Origin: Melanopsichium pennsylvanicum
Lineage: Eukaryota > Basidiomycota > Ustilaginomycetes > Ustilaginales
Direction: 5' to 3'
Assembly: GCA_900208305.1 (NCBI GenBank)
Contig: OAPG01000012.1
Coordinates: forward strand, 1-64,000
Length of the DNA stretch: 64,000 bases
A program made the translations under genes and the position numbers. Every line of letters starts with the position of its first letter. Within the stretch, counting starts at the first letter, position 1. Shown piece after piece: positions 24,172-34,991 of the stretch. The notes under the pieces are model-generated. The model was not told the origin of the DNA. It saw only the letters and a program-made list of their open reading frames with translations, and made no database searches.

Positions 24172-25281
24172 TTACAAACGTCCAACAGATCCGGACACAT
24201 ACACCTTATCGTCCTTGTCACCGATACATCTCCACCTTTTGCCATCCAGCTTATCGCTTTGCGCGGTGAGCTGGATTGGAAGCACCATCGGGCGCTTGAA
24301 TTCCGTTTCCACCCACCATCCTTTCTCAATCTTTGTGTGAGATGTCAGATGGTGCAGCACTTTAGCAACAACGTGATTTCCGTGGGCAATTTTGCCTCGG
24401 AAACCAAACAATCTCGCCAACAGTGACGAAACGTGAATTGGGTTATAATCACCACATACGGCACTCCATCGAGCAGGGGCACTTAAGGGCATTTCCACTT
24501 TCCCGATCTCTTCGAAATGTCCGTTCGATTCCTGGGTGTTTGCTTTTGTAGAGGGTGGTGGGACCTTAGTTTTGCAATGAGCAAGGATAGTGATCATCTG
24601 CCGCAGGACGAGAGTGCTGCTGGAATTCGTTTGAGAAACGTCGATGTGAATATCGAATTCGATCCCGCGCCGAGTTACACGGCCGAGGTTATCTTTGCCG
24701 CCAAGAAAGGCGTGGGCAGTGAGAGATCTAGTGAGGTCCAAAGGATGTTGGTGACACTCGATACGGTTGCGCACATTCACAGCCCCTAACGGTGAGACTG
24801 GTAATCCAGGATGAACCACCAACAGTAGCATCATTTGATTCGTCAGTGTTGCTAGCAAGAACGATCCAGCCATACTACCCGCATCCACTTTCGACATGTC
24901 CTTCTGATCGTGTGTGAGAGCTTTGTTGTACAGCTCGTATTGTTCGTCCGCGACTTCAACTGGACACCGAAGGTTCATACTCGGCAACTCAACACTTTCT
25001 TGCCCCTTGACAATCCTCAACCCACCCCCAAAAAGGCCGCGTACAGTCTTGTTCAGCACCCCAGCAACCAGGAAAAAGACCCGATCCGCCCATCCAATCT
25101 CGCTCGGCTCGAAGTCCAAATTCCATCCATCTTTGCCAGGCTTTCGAAAGAAATACGAAAACAGACTTCGAAAGTGGAGACTGTTCAGAGAGTAGACGGT
25201 TGCACTGAGACCGATGCCGAGCCCAACTTGAGGCAGGAATCGGTATAGCTCGGATGAGCTATAATCGCCAAGACTGAGCAT
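24172..25281 (-). CDS. MaoC-like hot-dog dehydratase-domain protein
   Basis: 369 residues from the first ATG (25281). The C-terminal half has the R-specific hydratase/MaoC signature: WSAVCGDYNPIHVS and then FRGKIAHGNHV, where the Asp and His of DYNPIH are the catalytic pair that adds water to a trans-2-enoyl thioester. The N-terminal third has a hydrophobic stretch (about residues 10-35) and a degenerate first hot-dog-like region, so it may be a double hot-dog protein. The likely substrate class is acyl-CoA or acyl carrier protein esters, in lipid or secondary metabolism. No peroxisomal C-terminal tripeptide (it ends GRL). It lies just downstream of acetate kinase, co-oriented; a metabolic link is not evident. 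Confidence 0.82.
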   Translation of the reverse strand: MLSLGDYSSSELYRFLPQVGLGIGLSATVYSLNSLHFRSLFSYFFRKPGKDGWNLDFEPSEIGWADRVFFLVAGVLNKTVRGLFGGGLRIVKGQESVELPSMNLRCPVEVADEQYELYNKALTHDQKDMSKVDAGSMAGSFLLATLTNQMMLLLVVHPGLPVSPLGAVNVRNRIECHQHPLDLTRSLTAHAFLGGKDNLGRVTRRGIEFDIHIDVSQTNSSSTLVLRQMITILAHCKTKVPPPSTKANTQESNGHFEEIGKVEMPLSAPARWSAVCGDYNPIHVSSLLARLFGFRGKIAHGNHVVAKVLHHLTSHTKIEKGWWVETEFKRPMVLPIQLTAQSDKLDGKRWRCIGDKDDKVYVSGSVGRL

Positions 25282-25508
25282 GCCGATGGCGACAAAACAA
25301 GTTGAAGATGGTGATGATGGTGGTGTTGGTGGGACAATGAATTGAAAGTTCAAGAAAAAGATGCGTACCCAAGTCGGTTGTCGGGTTCAAATGGATTGCC
25401 GATCCCGGGTTCGGAATTCATCACCCATTTGGTTACACACCGTGCATAGATGTGTAAGAGATTCACACAAGGCTATTTGACACTTGGGAACCAGACAAGA
25501 GATCACCA

Positions 25509-27094
25509 CTACTGGCCGGTGGATGCGACAAATACTTGCTTTGCCATCTCTCCTTCTTCGTCAGTCTAGAAAAACAGCATTCAGCGCAAGAGAGAACAAG
25601 TTGATGTCAGTATCATGCACTCATACTCGTCCTTGTCTCTGTTGAGGCTACTTACCTTGCACACGAACCATGGCACATTCTGACCACTCGCAAGTGTCTG
25701 ATTAGTACCTCTGAGCCCCAACTCATCCCGCTTCAGCTGCCAGCAATTTTCTCCTTTCCCTTTCATCACATTCTCACTCGCTGGCGACAAAGAACTCGAA
25801 TTCAACTGCTTTGCCAGCTCAGTGTGCAACTCTGAACTCGCCTCACCAATCCCTCCCGAAAACACTACTGCATGCACGCCTCCCCTTGAACTCATCTTGA
25901 TCATATAATTCCCCATATATCCCACGATTCTATCCACAAAAATGTCAAACGCCAAGGTCGCATCCCTATACAAATCCGTCTCTTCATCTTTCACTTTGTT
26001 CAATGCCTTTCCCCGCAAGAATTCTGTCCTGCGTTGAGTCACTTGTTGGAAATCGCTCGTGCCGGCAACAGATTTAAATCCGCTGTTCTTGTTCAGCACC
26101 AACTCGGCATGCGAGACTCTGATCCCATCGGCAACCTCGACTGTGCTGAAAGGATCTGTTGCTTCTCCTTCTTTGCCCAGCTGTGCAGCAGAAATATGCA
26201 GCGGAAGCACAGGATCGACGCTTCCACTCCTTGTCGCACCTGGCAAACCTTCGAGAGGTGTCAAACCCATGGTGGTATCGAAACTTTTCCCCTTCACCAC
26301 ACCGCACATCGAGCTCCCGCTACCCAGGTGACAGATAATGACGTTCAGCATACTCCTCTCCTTCCCCAGCTCGCTAGACAGAGTGTTGAGGATCGAGTTG
26401 TAAGAAAGGCCGTGGAAACCCCACTTGCGCAACTCCATACCACCCGGTAGCGTCTCACCAGCCAGGCAAGGATCTACCATATACCTACTCCTAACACCAT
26501 CCAAACTCGAGTGAAACGCCGTATCGAAGCAACACACATTCTCATGTTCCTCGGGTAGATCTTCCGAGTTGAGACATGCTTTGATGAGCTGGACGGAAAC
26601 GGCGTTGTGCAAAGGAGCAAATTCGGCCAAGAATTGGAGTGTCTTTAGATGGTGTTGATCGGAACGAGTGATTGAGACACATTGATCGAGGTGTGCACCG
26701 TGAACGACGCGATGTACGACTGTACGGACGTCGAGGTTGTCGTTCGAGTCAAGGAGTTTGAAGATGTGGGTAAGGAGGAAGGAAAGTATCTCACCGGATG
26801 CGATGTCGGTCCAATCCTTTGTTTCGCTGTGAGACTTGCCATCGCGGTGGTTGAGCTCCACGTTTGCTTGGTTCGACTTGAGCTTGACAGAGCCACTGAC
26901 GATGGGTGTCAGGCCTTGAAGGCTACAAGTTGCATCGAAGAGCTTGAATTTGAGCGACGAGGAACCACTGGAGGTCATTCAATGTTCACATCAACGAGCA
27001 TAGAGAGAAAAATGATGGTCAGAACATCGTTTTCCAAGGCACAGTCAGTTAGTTTGGTAAAAGCGATATATACTCACGCATTCAAGCAGAGCAT
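25509..27094 (-). CDS. Acetate kinase, 3 exons
   Basis: Exons on the minus strand: 27094-27078, 26967-25656 and 25565-25509; 461 residues. The first exon is only 17 bases. Joined through a 110-base intron (GTGAGT, CTAAC, CAG) it restores the family N-terminus LNAGSSSLKF, which an ATG at 26978 would destroy. The last exon, after a 90-base intron (GTAAGT, CTAG), gives the typical C-terminal TDEEGEMAKQV. Other signatures: HLGSGSS, the second family signature GLTPLEGLPGATRSGS, and FSGGIGE near the nucleotide site. It interconverts acetyl phosphate plus ADP and acetate plus ATP, probably in the cytosol. The phosphoketolase gene lies 540 bases upstream in the same direction and would supply acetyl phosphate. 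Confidence 0.95.
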
Positions 27095-27634
27095 TTTACC
27101 CTGTCTCCTCGACTGGCCTTGGCCTGATCCCTTCTCTACGTGGATAATGTTCTCCATCGGTGCTGATGCGAACTTTGTGGGCTTGAAAGGCCAACTAGTC
27201 GTTTGCGTCGGTGATGGTTGTGGTGGCCAAAAAACAAGCCTGCCCTTTCGCTGATGATTCCTTTAATCACGGCTAGGCTCCCCAGGCGAAGTCACTCATG
27301 ACTCAGCCTCATACTCGCACAGACCAGAATCCCGCCTCCCTTCTAAGCGCTTCCATGCTCGCTCTTGCCTTATAAGCACTTTGAAAGCATTCAGAGGCAC
27401 CGGATATGATCATACACAAGGTCAGCACGAGATTAGCAAAACGCGGGAATCTTTGTCAAGAGCAGACTGCATTGCGTACAGCAGACCACCTGTTCAGCTA
27501 CAAGAACAGTGAAAGAAGCTTCGATCCGATCATTTCATGTATAAAAGAAGTTCAAAAAACCACTTGCGAGCACAAAAGTGAAACGATTCCAACAAAAAAT
27601 TAAGTTAAGACGGACAGTGAGGAGCTACGGCTGC
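27095..27634. other. Spacer between phosphoketolase and acetate kinase
   Basis: 540 bases holding the phosphoketolase 3' flank and the acetate kinase promoter. No open frame of note. The distance is too large for a bicistronic unit, so separate transcripts are expected. Confidence 0.45.
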
Positions 27635-30289
27635 TTATGATGCCTCAATCTCTGGAGGATCCCTGCCGTTCTCATCAATAAACCTCTGCCATTCCTCTCG
27701 CTTCTCCTGCAGCTCCCTGGCCAAGTTGTCAAGCTTCTGCCCTTCGACGAGCTTCTGCACCCTCTCGTTCATCTTGGCACCTCTCTGCTTCTTGAGATCG
27801 AGATCCTTCTTGACCAACTCCATCGCTTTGCAAGCCACAGTGAATCTGTCCACGCCATTGAGCTTGAGCATGTTCCAAGCGGTTGTCGTAGAACCTTCCT
27901 CGATGAAGCCGAGGATCGCCATAGGGCGACGACCCATCTCACCAGACAGCCGGTCCCCGAGCAAGCCCTTGACAGCAGTGGTGTAGCCATGAAAATTGAA
28001 CAAGATAGGCACGTCGCGAGTGAAGAGTCCATCAAACGCTTCGTCGTTCAGCGCGTGAGGGTGAACAGAGCCCTCGCTGAGGATCATCAGGTCCGTGATG
28101 TTGATAAAGCGAACACGTAGCTTCTCCTCGGAGCTACCGTTGACGCCCTCTTTGTGCTTATAGCGGAGCAGCTCGGTCGCGGCAATAGCCTCGGCAGTGG
28201 TTTCGGTACCGATACCTACAATGACGATGTCCGGGTCGTTGCCGCCGTCGGTGGAGTAAGCATGCCAGATCGAGCCTCCGGCCTTGCAGTGCGCGTTCGC
28301 TTCATCTTCACTGAGATAGACACGATTCTGATGCTTGCTGCCCACGATGAGGTTGACATAGTTGCGGCTGCGAAGGCAGTGCGACAAGGTCGACAACGCG
28401 CAGTTGGCGTCGGGAGGCAAATAGACACGAGCCACATTGTGCGGTAAGTCCAGGACAGAGTTGATGAGACCTGGCTGCTGGTGACTGGCGCCATTGTGTT
28501 CTTGCCTCCAGAGCGTCGAACTCATGACGTAAGTGATCGAAGGCACCGGTGGTCGGAAGTCGGTGGACCTGGCAACTTTTAGAAACTTGGCGAATTGCGC
28601 AATCATGGTGGTCACGATGCCCAAGAACGATTCATAGCTAGGGAACAGGCTGATACGACCCGTCAAAGCGTATCCTTGGGCGAATCCTTGAAGTGTGTGC
28701 TCGCTGAGCAACTCGATGACTCGCCCTGATCGTGTGCCATTATTGCGTTCCTCGGCGGAAACGAAGCTTTCCGAGTCATGTTCGAATTTGCGAGCTTTGA
28801 AGCCCTCAACGGACAGCGTCGCATCCAGCTTGTTGGACACGAGCTCGTCCGGACTAAAGATGAGGAAACGGTCCGAGTTCTTGGGGATCAATGCAGCGAG
28901 GTATTGACCGCATTGTTGCATCGCCGAAGCCTGAGCCTTTTCGCCCTTGCCCGACGTCTCTGAAGCCACCATGTACGGACTCGTGCTGACGTCTTCTAGG
29001 GGCTGACTTTTTTCGTAGATTTCGCGCACCTGGCCCATTCTGAGCTTGTTGCTGGGAAGCATGCGGGTGACGACCTCGCTGAGCTGCAGCTCACCGGACT
29101 TGATCTCGAAGCATGTGTGAGGATCATACGAGCCCATCCACTTCTCTAAGAGCTCTAGATGCTCATTGCGGCCGCAAGAAGGGTCGACCTTGATCGGCAC
29201 CTGATGACTCCGGAACGTGCCCTCAATTTGTTGACCGTCCACTATCGTGGGACCCCCCCAACCCTTGGGAGATGAAAGGATGATCATGGGCCAGCGCGGC
29301 TTCTTGATCGGTGCACCGCCGCGTGCTGCCTTTTGAATGTCCCGGATTTCACCATAGGCCCAGTCGAGGCTGACTGCCATATCAACATCGAAAGCGGCCG
29401 CAGCGCGATCGCCGGGGACAGTGTGTCGATGTCCGAGATGCTGGTAATAGTCGACGAATCTCACCTGATAGCCAAATCCGGTGAAAAGGGATACGAGCTC
29501 GATACGATCCATTGCACCGTAGATGGTTTTCTCGCTAATCTTGAAGCGATTGAGGTGGAGAATTGGTAGAACTGCTCCGGACTCGGCAGGGCTGATGAAC
29601 TTGTGCGAGTGCCAAGCAGCAGCTGTCGGACCGGTCTCGGCCTCGCCGTCTCCGATCATAGCAAAGGCAATCAGGTCTGGCTTGTCCATCACAGCGCCGT
29701 GAGCGACAGACAATGCATATCCGAGTTCGCCGCCTTCGTGGATAGCACCTGGAGTCGTGGCTGTGACATGCGAAGGGCGGACAGTGTTAGGCCAGCTGAA
29801 ATTTTTGATGAACGTGCGAAAGCCCCTTACCGAGAGGGACTCGTCTGGGTAAAACTTGGAAATGGACCCCTCCAGGTAGAGACAGCCCAGAATTGCCGGA
29901 GCGCCATGACCCGGACCTGTAACGAAAATACCTCTGGACTGCTGGGCCTCGTTGCCATTGGCTACGTTCTTCTCGATGCGGGCCAGAAGAGCGGTGGCAT
30001 GAGTGTAAGCAAAGACGAGGCCGGGTACAGTGCCAAAATGGCCTAGAAGCCTCTTTTTGACATGAGCGTCATAATCGAGCGGTTTGTCGAGAAGCACATT
30101 GTCTTGCAGGTAAATTTGGGCGACGGCAAGGTAATTGGCAGCTCTCTGGAATGCTTGAACGGAGTTGAGATCGTATCGCTCTTGGCCCTCTTCGTGATCG
30201 GGCAGAACCAGATAAACCTCTTCGTCGCAGAGTCGCTGCTTGGAACCGATGCGCGAAGGGATGAGATGGAAGTCAAACGGAGCTGTCAT
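27635..30289 (-). CDS. Phosphoketolase (Xfp)
   Basis: 884 residues from the first ATG (30289). Thiamine-diphosphate enzyme that splits xylulose-5-phosphate (and usually fructose-6-phosphate) with phosphate to acetyl phosphate plus glyceraldehyde-3-phosphate or erythrose-4-phosphate. Motifs in order: LLGHFGTVPGL (about 81-91), TGPGHGAPA (about 124-132), GDGEAETGP (about 213-221, cofactor binding), HLNRFKISEKT, SPKGWGGP, then the C-terminal domain ending in a long charged helix. The length is slightly above the 790-830 usual for bacterial enzymes. No targeting signal is obvious. Together with the downstream acetate kinase it forms the known fungal Xfp-Ack pathway, yielding acetate and ATP from pentose or hexose phosphates. 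Confidence 0.95.
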   Translation of the reverse strand: MTAPFDFHLIPSRIGSKQRLCDEEVYLVLPDHEEGQERYDLNSVQAFQRAANYLAVAQIYLQDNVLLDKPLDYDAHVKKRLLGHFGTVPGLVFAYTHATALLARIEKNVANGNEAQQSRGIFVTGPGHGAPAILGCLYLEGSISKFYPDESLSVRGFRTFIKNFSWPNTVRPSHVTATTPGAIHEGGELGYALSVAHGAVMDKPDLIAFAMIGDGEAETGPTAAAWHSHKFISPAESGAVLPILHLNRFKISEKTIYGAMDRIELVSLFTGFGYQVRFVDYYQHLGHRHTVPGDRAAAAFDVDMAVSLDWAYGEIRDIQKAARGGAPIKKPRWPMIILSSPKGWGGPTIVDGQQIEGTFRSHQVPIKVDPSCGRNEHLELLEKWMGSYDPHTCFEIKSGELQLSEVVTRMLPSNKLRMGQVREIYEKSQPLEDVSTSPYMVASETSGKGEKAQASAMQQCGQYLAALIPKNSDRFLIFSPDELVSNKLDATLSVEGFKARKFEHDSESFVSAEERNNGTRSGRVIELLSEHTLQGFAQGYALTGRISLFPSYESFLGIVTTMIAQFAKFLKVARSTDFRPPVPSITYVMSSTLWRQEHNGASHQQPGLINSVLDLPHNVARVYLPPDANCALSTLSHCLRSRNYVNLIVGSKHQNRVYLSEDEANAHCKAGGSIWHAYSTDGGNDPDIVIVGIGTETTAEAIAATELLRYKHKEGVNGSSEEKLRVRFINITDLMILSEGSVHPHALNDEAFDGLFTRDVPILFNFHGYTTAVKGLLGDRLSGEMGRRPMAILGFIEEGSTTTAWNMLKLNGVDRFTVACKAMELVKKDLDLKKQRGAKMNERVQKLVEGQKLDNLARELQEKREEWQRFIDENGRDPPEIEAS

Positions 30290-30920
30290 GGCGGATATCA
30301 GGGCTGAAGCCACAAAGACTGTGGACCTCAATTGTGGTAGTGGTGATTGTGGTGATGAAAGCGAAGAGGTGTCGATGGTGACGAGCAGACAAGGTCGTTC
30401 TTGTCTCTGCTGCCGGGAAGGATACCCTTTTTATCCAACTCAACATGGCTGAGTCTCTTCGATTCGACAAGTCACTCGATTCGCAGTTGAGCAAAGGTTG
30501 TCGATCTGCATCTTGTTCGGTGAAGACATTGTCAAGTTGAGCTCAGCTCCCTGTTTCTGTTTCTGTCTTTCCCTCTCGTGTCTTGCAAAAGGAAGCCAAA
30601 AACAAGGGAAACAAGTGACTGAGGCCATGACTGATCCTATTTATGGCTGAGTGAGTGACTGATATAGTAAAGTCGGGCCAAGAGACGTACTCATTTGGGA
30701 GCAGGAGTGATTTCGAGGAACACAATGATTGGTGAATCAGCTGTGCAGTTGAAAAGTTGACTGCGGATAGAACACTGTAACGTCAGTTACTACACTCTTC
30801 TGTCTTGATCCTTATGCGATCCTGGACACCTGTCTTTTGCCCTTCTGCAAAACATTGGGCATTTCGCCACCTGTGTTAGGCAGTTTTTGGCCTGTCATTA
30901 TCTGGGTCTGTTGGAGCTCG
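30290..30920. other. Phosphoketolase upstream region
   Basis: 630 bases of promoter and leader with normal CG frequency that drops toward the right as the repeat relic begins. No gene or clear TATA box is called. Confidence 0.4.
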
Positions 30921-31594
30921 CTTATGCAGTAATTCAAAGACATTGCATATCTAATCCAAATTGCATTGTGTGTGCCTTGGTTCATTGTATGGGTTGATGG
31001 CTCTATATAGAGTCAACCCAGATGATGTAGCAACAAGTTGTCTGGGTCAGAGAGTCTCAGAGTGTTGGTACCAAGAATATGATGGTATTTGTGTTGAGAA
31101 ATCTGGCCTGTATGGAGTATTTAGTTGCCATCAAGGCTTGATATGAATATTCACACCATCTCAATCCCTGTTGTGACTTGCATGCACTGTAGCTAGTAAT
31201 AACTTTTCTTGGTCTATCAGGCCATGTGAGCCTAACTTATGCAGCCTGCTCATGATTGCTCCTGCAGGAATACCACCACTTTTGCCACTCACCTCACTCA
31301 TCTGCATTGCTTTTGGCATGACATGGTGACAAGAGTGGTATGTCCAATACATTCACTTTCAAACCTTCTGACTCCTTGCCACACTGGTGGCTTCCTGCAA
31401 CCCCTCTCCTCACTTCAAACTGCAATGCTGCATTGTTTCCTATCGCTTTTTTCCATCCTGCCAACCTGATTGCCTACCCAAACCTACCATTTGTTTGCTC
31501 CACACACCACTGAATCTGTCCATTCTGGTCTACAAGCATAACTTTACAGGGAGTCAGAAAAGATCTGGATGGAATCCTTTGTTTTATTGGGCTT
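30921..31594. other. CpG-depleted relic 2
   Basis: Between 30921 and 31668 I find a single CG dinucleotide (31444), against many in the genes on the left. TG/CA-rich, with short open frames and no recognisable protein. Like 2661-3552 this looks like an ancient methylated repeat. The two islands do not obviously match each other. Confidence 0.65.
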
Positions 31595-32302
31595 CACATT
31601 GACTTCCATTTAATATCCAAAGAAACCTGGGGTTTTATTGTGTTTCAAAATGAAACCTGCTGGAAATGCGTTCTCTATCCAATTTCACTCTGAGACCCGC
31701 TGGAACCGTTCCCAAGTTGACTAGCCCCTGTGAACACTCCGTTCAGCGGTAGTGCAGCTTGTTTAGATGATTGTGTGACCTGCGCTGCACACAAGTGTCC
31801 TTAATGCATGCACCAGTCAATGTCTACAACGTCTCCTGCAAACTTGGGAGCTGTTGTTGCTGTCTGATAAAGCTACAGTGTGGGTTCTGTTGCCGCAGTT
31901 GAGGTTCTGCCTACAGTGGAGGTGCTGCAGTGTCAGTAGAGGTGCTGATGGTTGTCAAGTGTGTTTGGCTTCTCCAATGAGGAAAACACAAACACTGTAA
32001 TGCTGCAATACCTGGTGATTGCAGCTGAGACAAGAAATAGATACTGAGAAACTTATAACGTATGACTAAGGTAATGAATGATATAGTGGATGAGCCCCAC
32101 CCCTCCACAATTGAAACAAATGCCCTCTTGTATATATCAAGCCCTGCTTGAAGTTCTTATCAGGATCCCTCTAATCAGGGCCCTGTGCTTATCAGTGCTG
32201 GCTACCAGAGCCAGTATCTGCTTATCACCTGACCCCAAATCCTTCCAAGCCAGTTATCTGGACGCTCTGTACCTGCTGGAGATCCTTCCAACCCTTGTAG
32301 CT

Positions 32303-33616
32303 TGTCAGCGGTCGCGTGCCAGAGATCCAAATTCCCGTGAGAAAACGCGACTCGCCGGATTTCAGTGAGTTCCGGCGGTTAAGCGTGGCCTCAACGGATA
32401 TCGAAGAGAATCCCGCGAGTGGCGATCTCTCGACGGATATCGGCTGACCGCTGGTGACACTCCGTACAGAGGTAACGCGGCAAGCTCGGACGGGGTACTC
32501 GGTCGACGCGAGTGTCACGACGTTGACAGGATACTGCTGGTGGCTGGTTAGACCTCAGCCGTCGTTGCTGGTGGGGATATGAGGGACTGGTTGTGGTGCC
32601 AGGCCCGCGGTTGAGATTCCGCCTGTAGTTGAAGTGCTACAGCGTCGATTGGGGTGTCGACGACGTCTATATGTTGTTCTCCGTTCACCGACGGGGACAC
32701 AGACTATATGGATCGCAATGAATGGTATTGCGATGTGCGACGTGTGAAGAGTATGATAAGTACGACGTACTGATAACTATGTGTGACTGAGATATAAGAT
32801 AGAGTGGATGAGCTTCCGCTCATCCGATAGCGGGGAACAGAGTATTTATATATATGTATTGTGTGCGAGGTCCATCGGTACTGTACGACCTGCGTGCGTC
32901 AAGCTTGGACCCCCGCACGATAAGACTGCCCCTAGTCCTTTGGCAGGGTGCTTCCGAGCACGCCCGCGTGCTCTCTCTCCGTTGCCCCCTGGGCGTCGGT
33001 CGGCCCACGTGTCGCTCCGGCTGGCGTTGGTCGCCGCCGTCGCAGATGCTTCCCTTGCCATCGATACCTTCGATATCCGGCGAGTCACTGCCACTCGCCG
33101 AATTTCCGTGAGATCCGTCGAGACCTGCTCTCTCACTGGATTTTGTCCAATTCAACTTCTCGGTTCTGCGCTAACCTTAAATCCCATGAGCCCACCAATA
33201 TCCACCAGATCTCCCTGAGATCCGTCAAGACATGCTCTCCCACCGGATCTCAGCCGATTCAACATCTCTGGTCTGCGCAGACCTCTTCCTTGGGACCCAC
33301 TCCCGTGACACACGTGTCGTTCCGGCGTGGCGTTGGTCGCCGCCATCGCAGATGCTCCCCTTGCCATCGATACCTTTGATATCCGGCGAGTCACTGCCAC
33401 TTGCCGAATTTCCGTGAGATCCGTTGAGACCTGCTCTCTCACCGGATTTTGTCCGATTCAACTTCTTGGTCCTGCGCTAACCTTAAATCCCATGAGCCCA
33501 CCAATATCCACCAGATCTCCCTGAGATCCGTCGAGACATGCTCTCCCACCGGATCTCAGCCGATTCAACATCTCTGGTCTGCGCAGACCTCTTCCTTGGG
33601 ACCCACTCCCGTGACA
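32303..33616 (+). mobile_element. Family C solo LTR with TAGCT target duplication
   Basis: 1314 bases beginning TGTCAGCGGTCGCG and ending CCCGTGACA, with the 5-bp direct repeat TAGCT on both sides (32298-32302 and 33617-33621). TG/CA ends plus a 5-bp duplication identify an LTR insertion; no internal coding region or second LTR is present, so it is a solo LTR. It contains a TATA-like run near 32846 and a 305/306-bp tandem duplication in its 3' half. It matches the inverted, telomere-truncated copy at 147-1120. Confidence 0.85.
33006..33616 (+). repeat. 305/306-bp tandem duplication inside LTR C
   Basis: Two head-to-tail copies (33006-33310 and 33311-33616) with only a few differences. Both end in the LTR terminus sequence TCCCGTGACA, so the LTR end occurs twice. 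It could come from unequal recombination or strand slippage during reverse transcription. Confidence 0.85.
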
Positions 33617-33801
33617 TAGCTCTGGTTCCTGTTAACAGCTTCTGGCAAGTGTCCAACCAAAATTGGCTGAAAACCCACCTTTTACTGGGACTCAATACAA
33701 AACCCAATAAAACCAAGGGTTTCATCCGGACTCATTCTGAGTCCCTGTAACAGTAATCACACAATAGCGTCAATTGAATCCAAATGCCTGCAGGTTCTGC
33801 C

Positions 33802-34560
33802 TGTCAGGGACTGGTATGCCAAACCCAAGTACTGGTTTGTGGTCCTATTGTAATTCAGTATGAGAGCCAATGAAACACATGGCTCTATGCAATTTTGTCT
33901 GAGATCTGATGGAACAATACCAAGCTGACTATTTATTGTGAACACTCTGTTCAGAGGTAATGTAGCGCATCTGGATATTGTACAACTTTGACATTGCACA
34001 AGTGTTCTTGATGCAGGTATTGGTCACAGGGCAAGACTTCTTCTGAGAGCCCAGAAGCTGTTGTTGCTGTTGCAGATGGCTACAGTGGAGGTTCTGTTGC
34101 TGTGGTTGAGGTGCCGCCTACAGTTGAGATGCTGTCATGTCAGTAGAGGTGCTGACAATTGTTGATGATGTCTAACTCCTTCAGATGAGGAGCACACAGG
34201 CACTGGGAAGCTGCAATACCATATGGTTGCAGCAATTGACAATATACAGGATGCAGAGATGTTAGGAAAAAAACTTGTACAGTAAAGACTAAAGGTATGA
34301 ATAGTAGAGTAGATGAGTCCTGCTCCTCCACTACTGGACAACTATGCCCTTATATACTATGGCTGTCTTGCTCCTTATCTTCCTCCTAATTCCTCTTATT
34401 GCACTGTACTCAGCTCTGGGCCCTGTGCTTATCAGTACTGACTCCCAGAGGCAGTGACTGACAGCATCTGGGCCTCTTACAAGCTATGCCATCTGACCAG
34501 GCCTTCCAGTCCAGCTGGAGGCCCAGCATCCCCTACAAAGGTTCTTGATGGTCCCTGTTC
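33802..34560 (+). mobile_element. LTR family B copy 3, left part
   Basis: Begins TGTCAGGGACTGGTATGCC, matching the start of copy 4 at 37703, and follows it collinearly to 34560, where the gypsy element is inserted. The remainder resumes at 43191. The flanking pentamers CTGCC (33797-33801) and CAGCC (43322-43326) differ at one base, consistent with an old target duplication. CpG-poor and diverged. No gene. Confidence 0.75.
34556..34560 (+). repeat. Target site duplication, left (TGTTC)
   Basis: TGTTC directly before the gypsy 5' LTR, repeated exactly at 43191-43195 directly after the 3' LTR. This fixes the ends of the element. Confidence 0.97.
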
Positions 34561-34990
34561 TGTTAGTGCCTACCAACCGGAGTCCAAAGAGGGGGTGCTC
34601 GGCCCCCCTCCCGATTGAGCGATCGTCGTGATCGGGCCCCGACCGACCCTCTCCGGACCCCTCGCAGCGGAGCGGTCGGCCTGACACGATCCTCCTACCG
34701 CCCAACCGCGGCTGGCCCCTCCGTACGTAGGATACGACCGTCGGCAACCTAACATTGTAACGCCGCGGTGGGAAGTGACCGATAGTTCCTGTACCTTACC
34801 ACCCCGCCCCCGCCTGACATGAGGTTGCCTCCGGACCTCGTCGCATGTATTACTTAGTTAGCTCTATAGCAACGCAGTAGTGTGCTCTGACCCCCGACCG
34901 CCTGTGTCGCCCCGCCTACGACCTCTCCGTACCCGTAGCCTCCATCCTGGCTGTAGCCGCCCGCGGTATCTAGACCCTACAGCCTTAACA
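34561..34990 (+). repeat. Gypsy 5' LTR
   Basis: 430 bases, TGTTAGTGCC to GCCTTAACA. It differs from the 3' LTR at three positions, all C/T or G/A changes at CG dinucleotides. If the self-priming reading is right, the transcript and R region start near 34840 (GTCGCATGTA). No clear TATA box is seen upstream of that point. Confidence 0.97.
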
Positions 34991-34991
34991 T

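Larger units (their letters stand above)
31595..33752 (+). mobile_element. LTR family B copy 2, interrupted by LTR C
   Basis: Collinear with copy 1 near the telomere: 31610-32066 matches 1600-2016, 32233-32297 matches 2449-2510, and 33614-33752 matches 2511-2660. It ends CCCTGTAACA at 33752; the left border is approximate. A complete family C LTR splits it at 32303. Removing that insert would leave an element of roughly 0.85 kb. No coding capacity; probably a solo LTR or a non-autonomous LTR element. Confidence 0.75.

Noticed and set aside
26976..26978. ATG at 26978 as the acetate kinase start
   Set aside because: It lacks the family motif LNAG before SSSLK, which is restored by the upstream 17-base exon with consensus splice sites.
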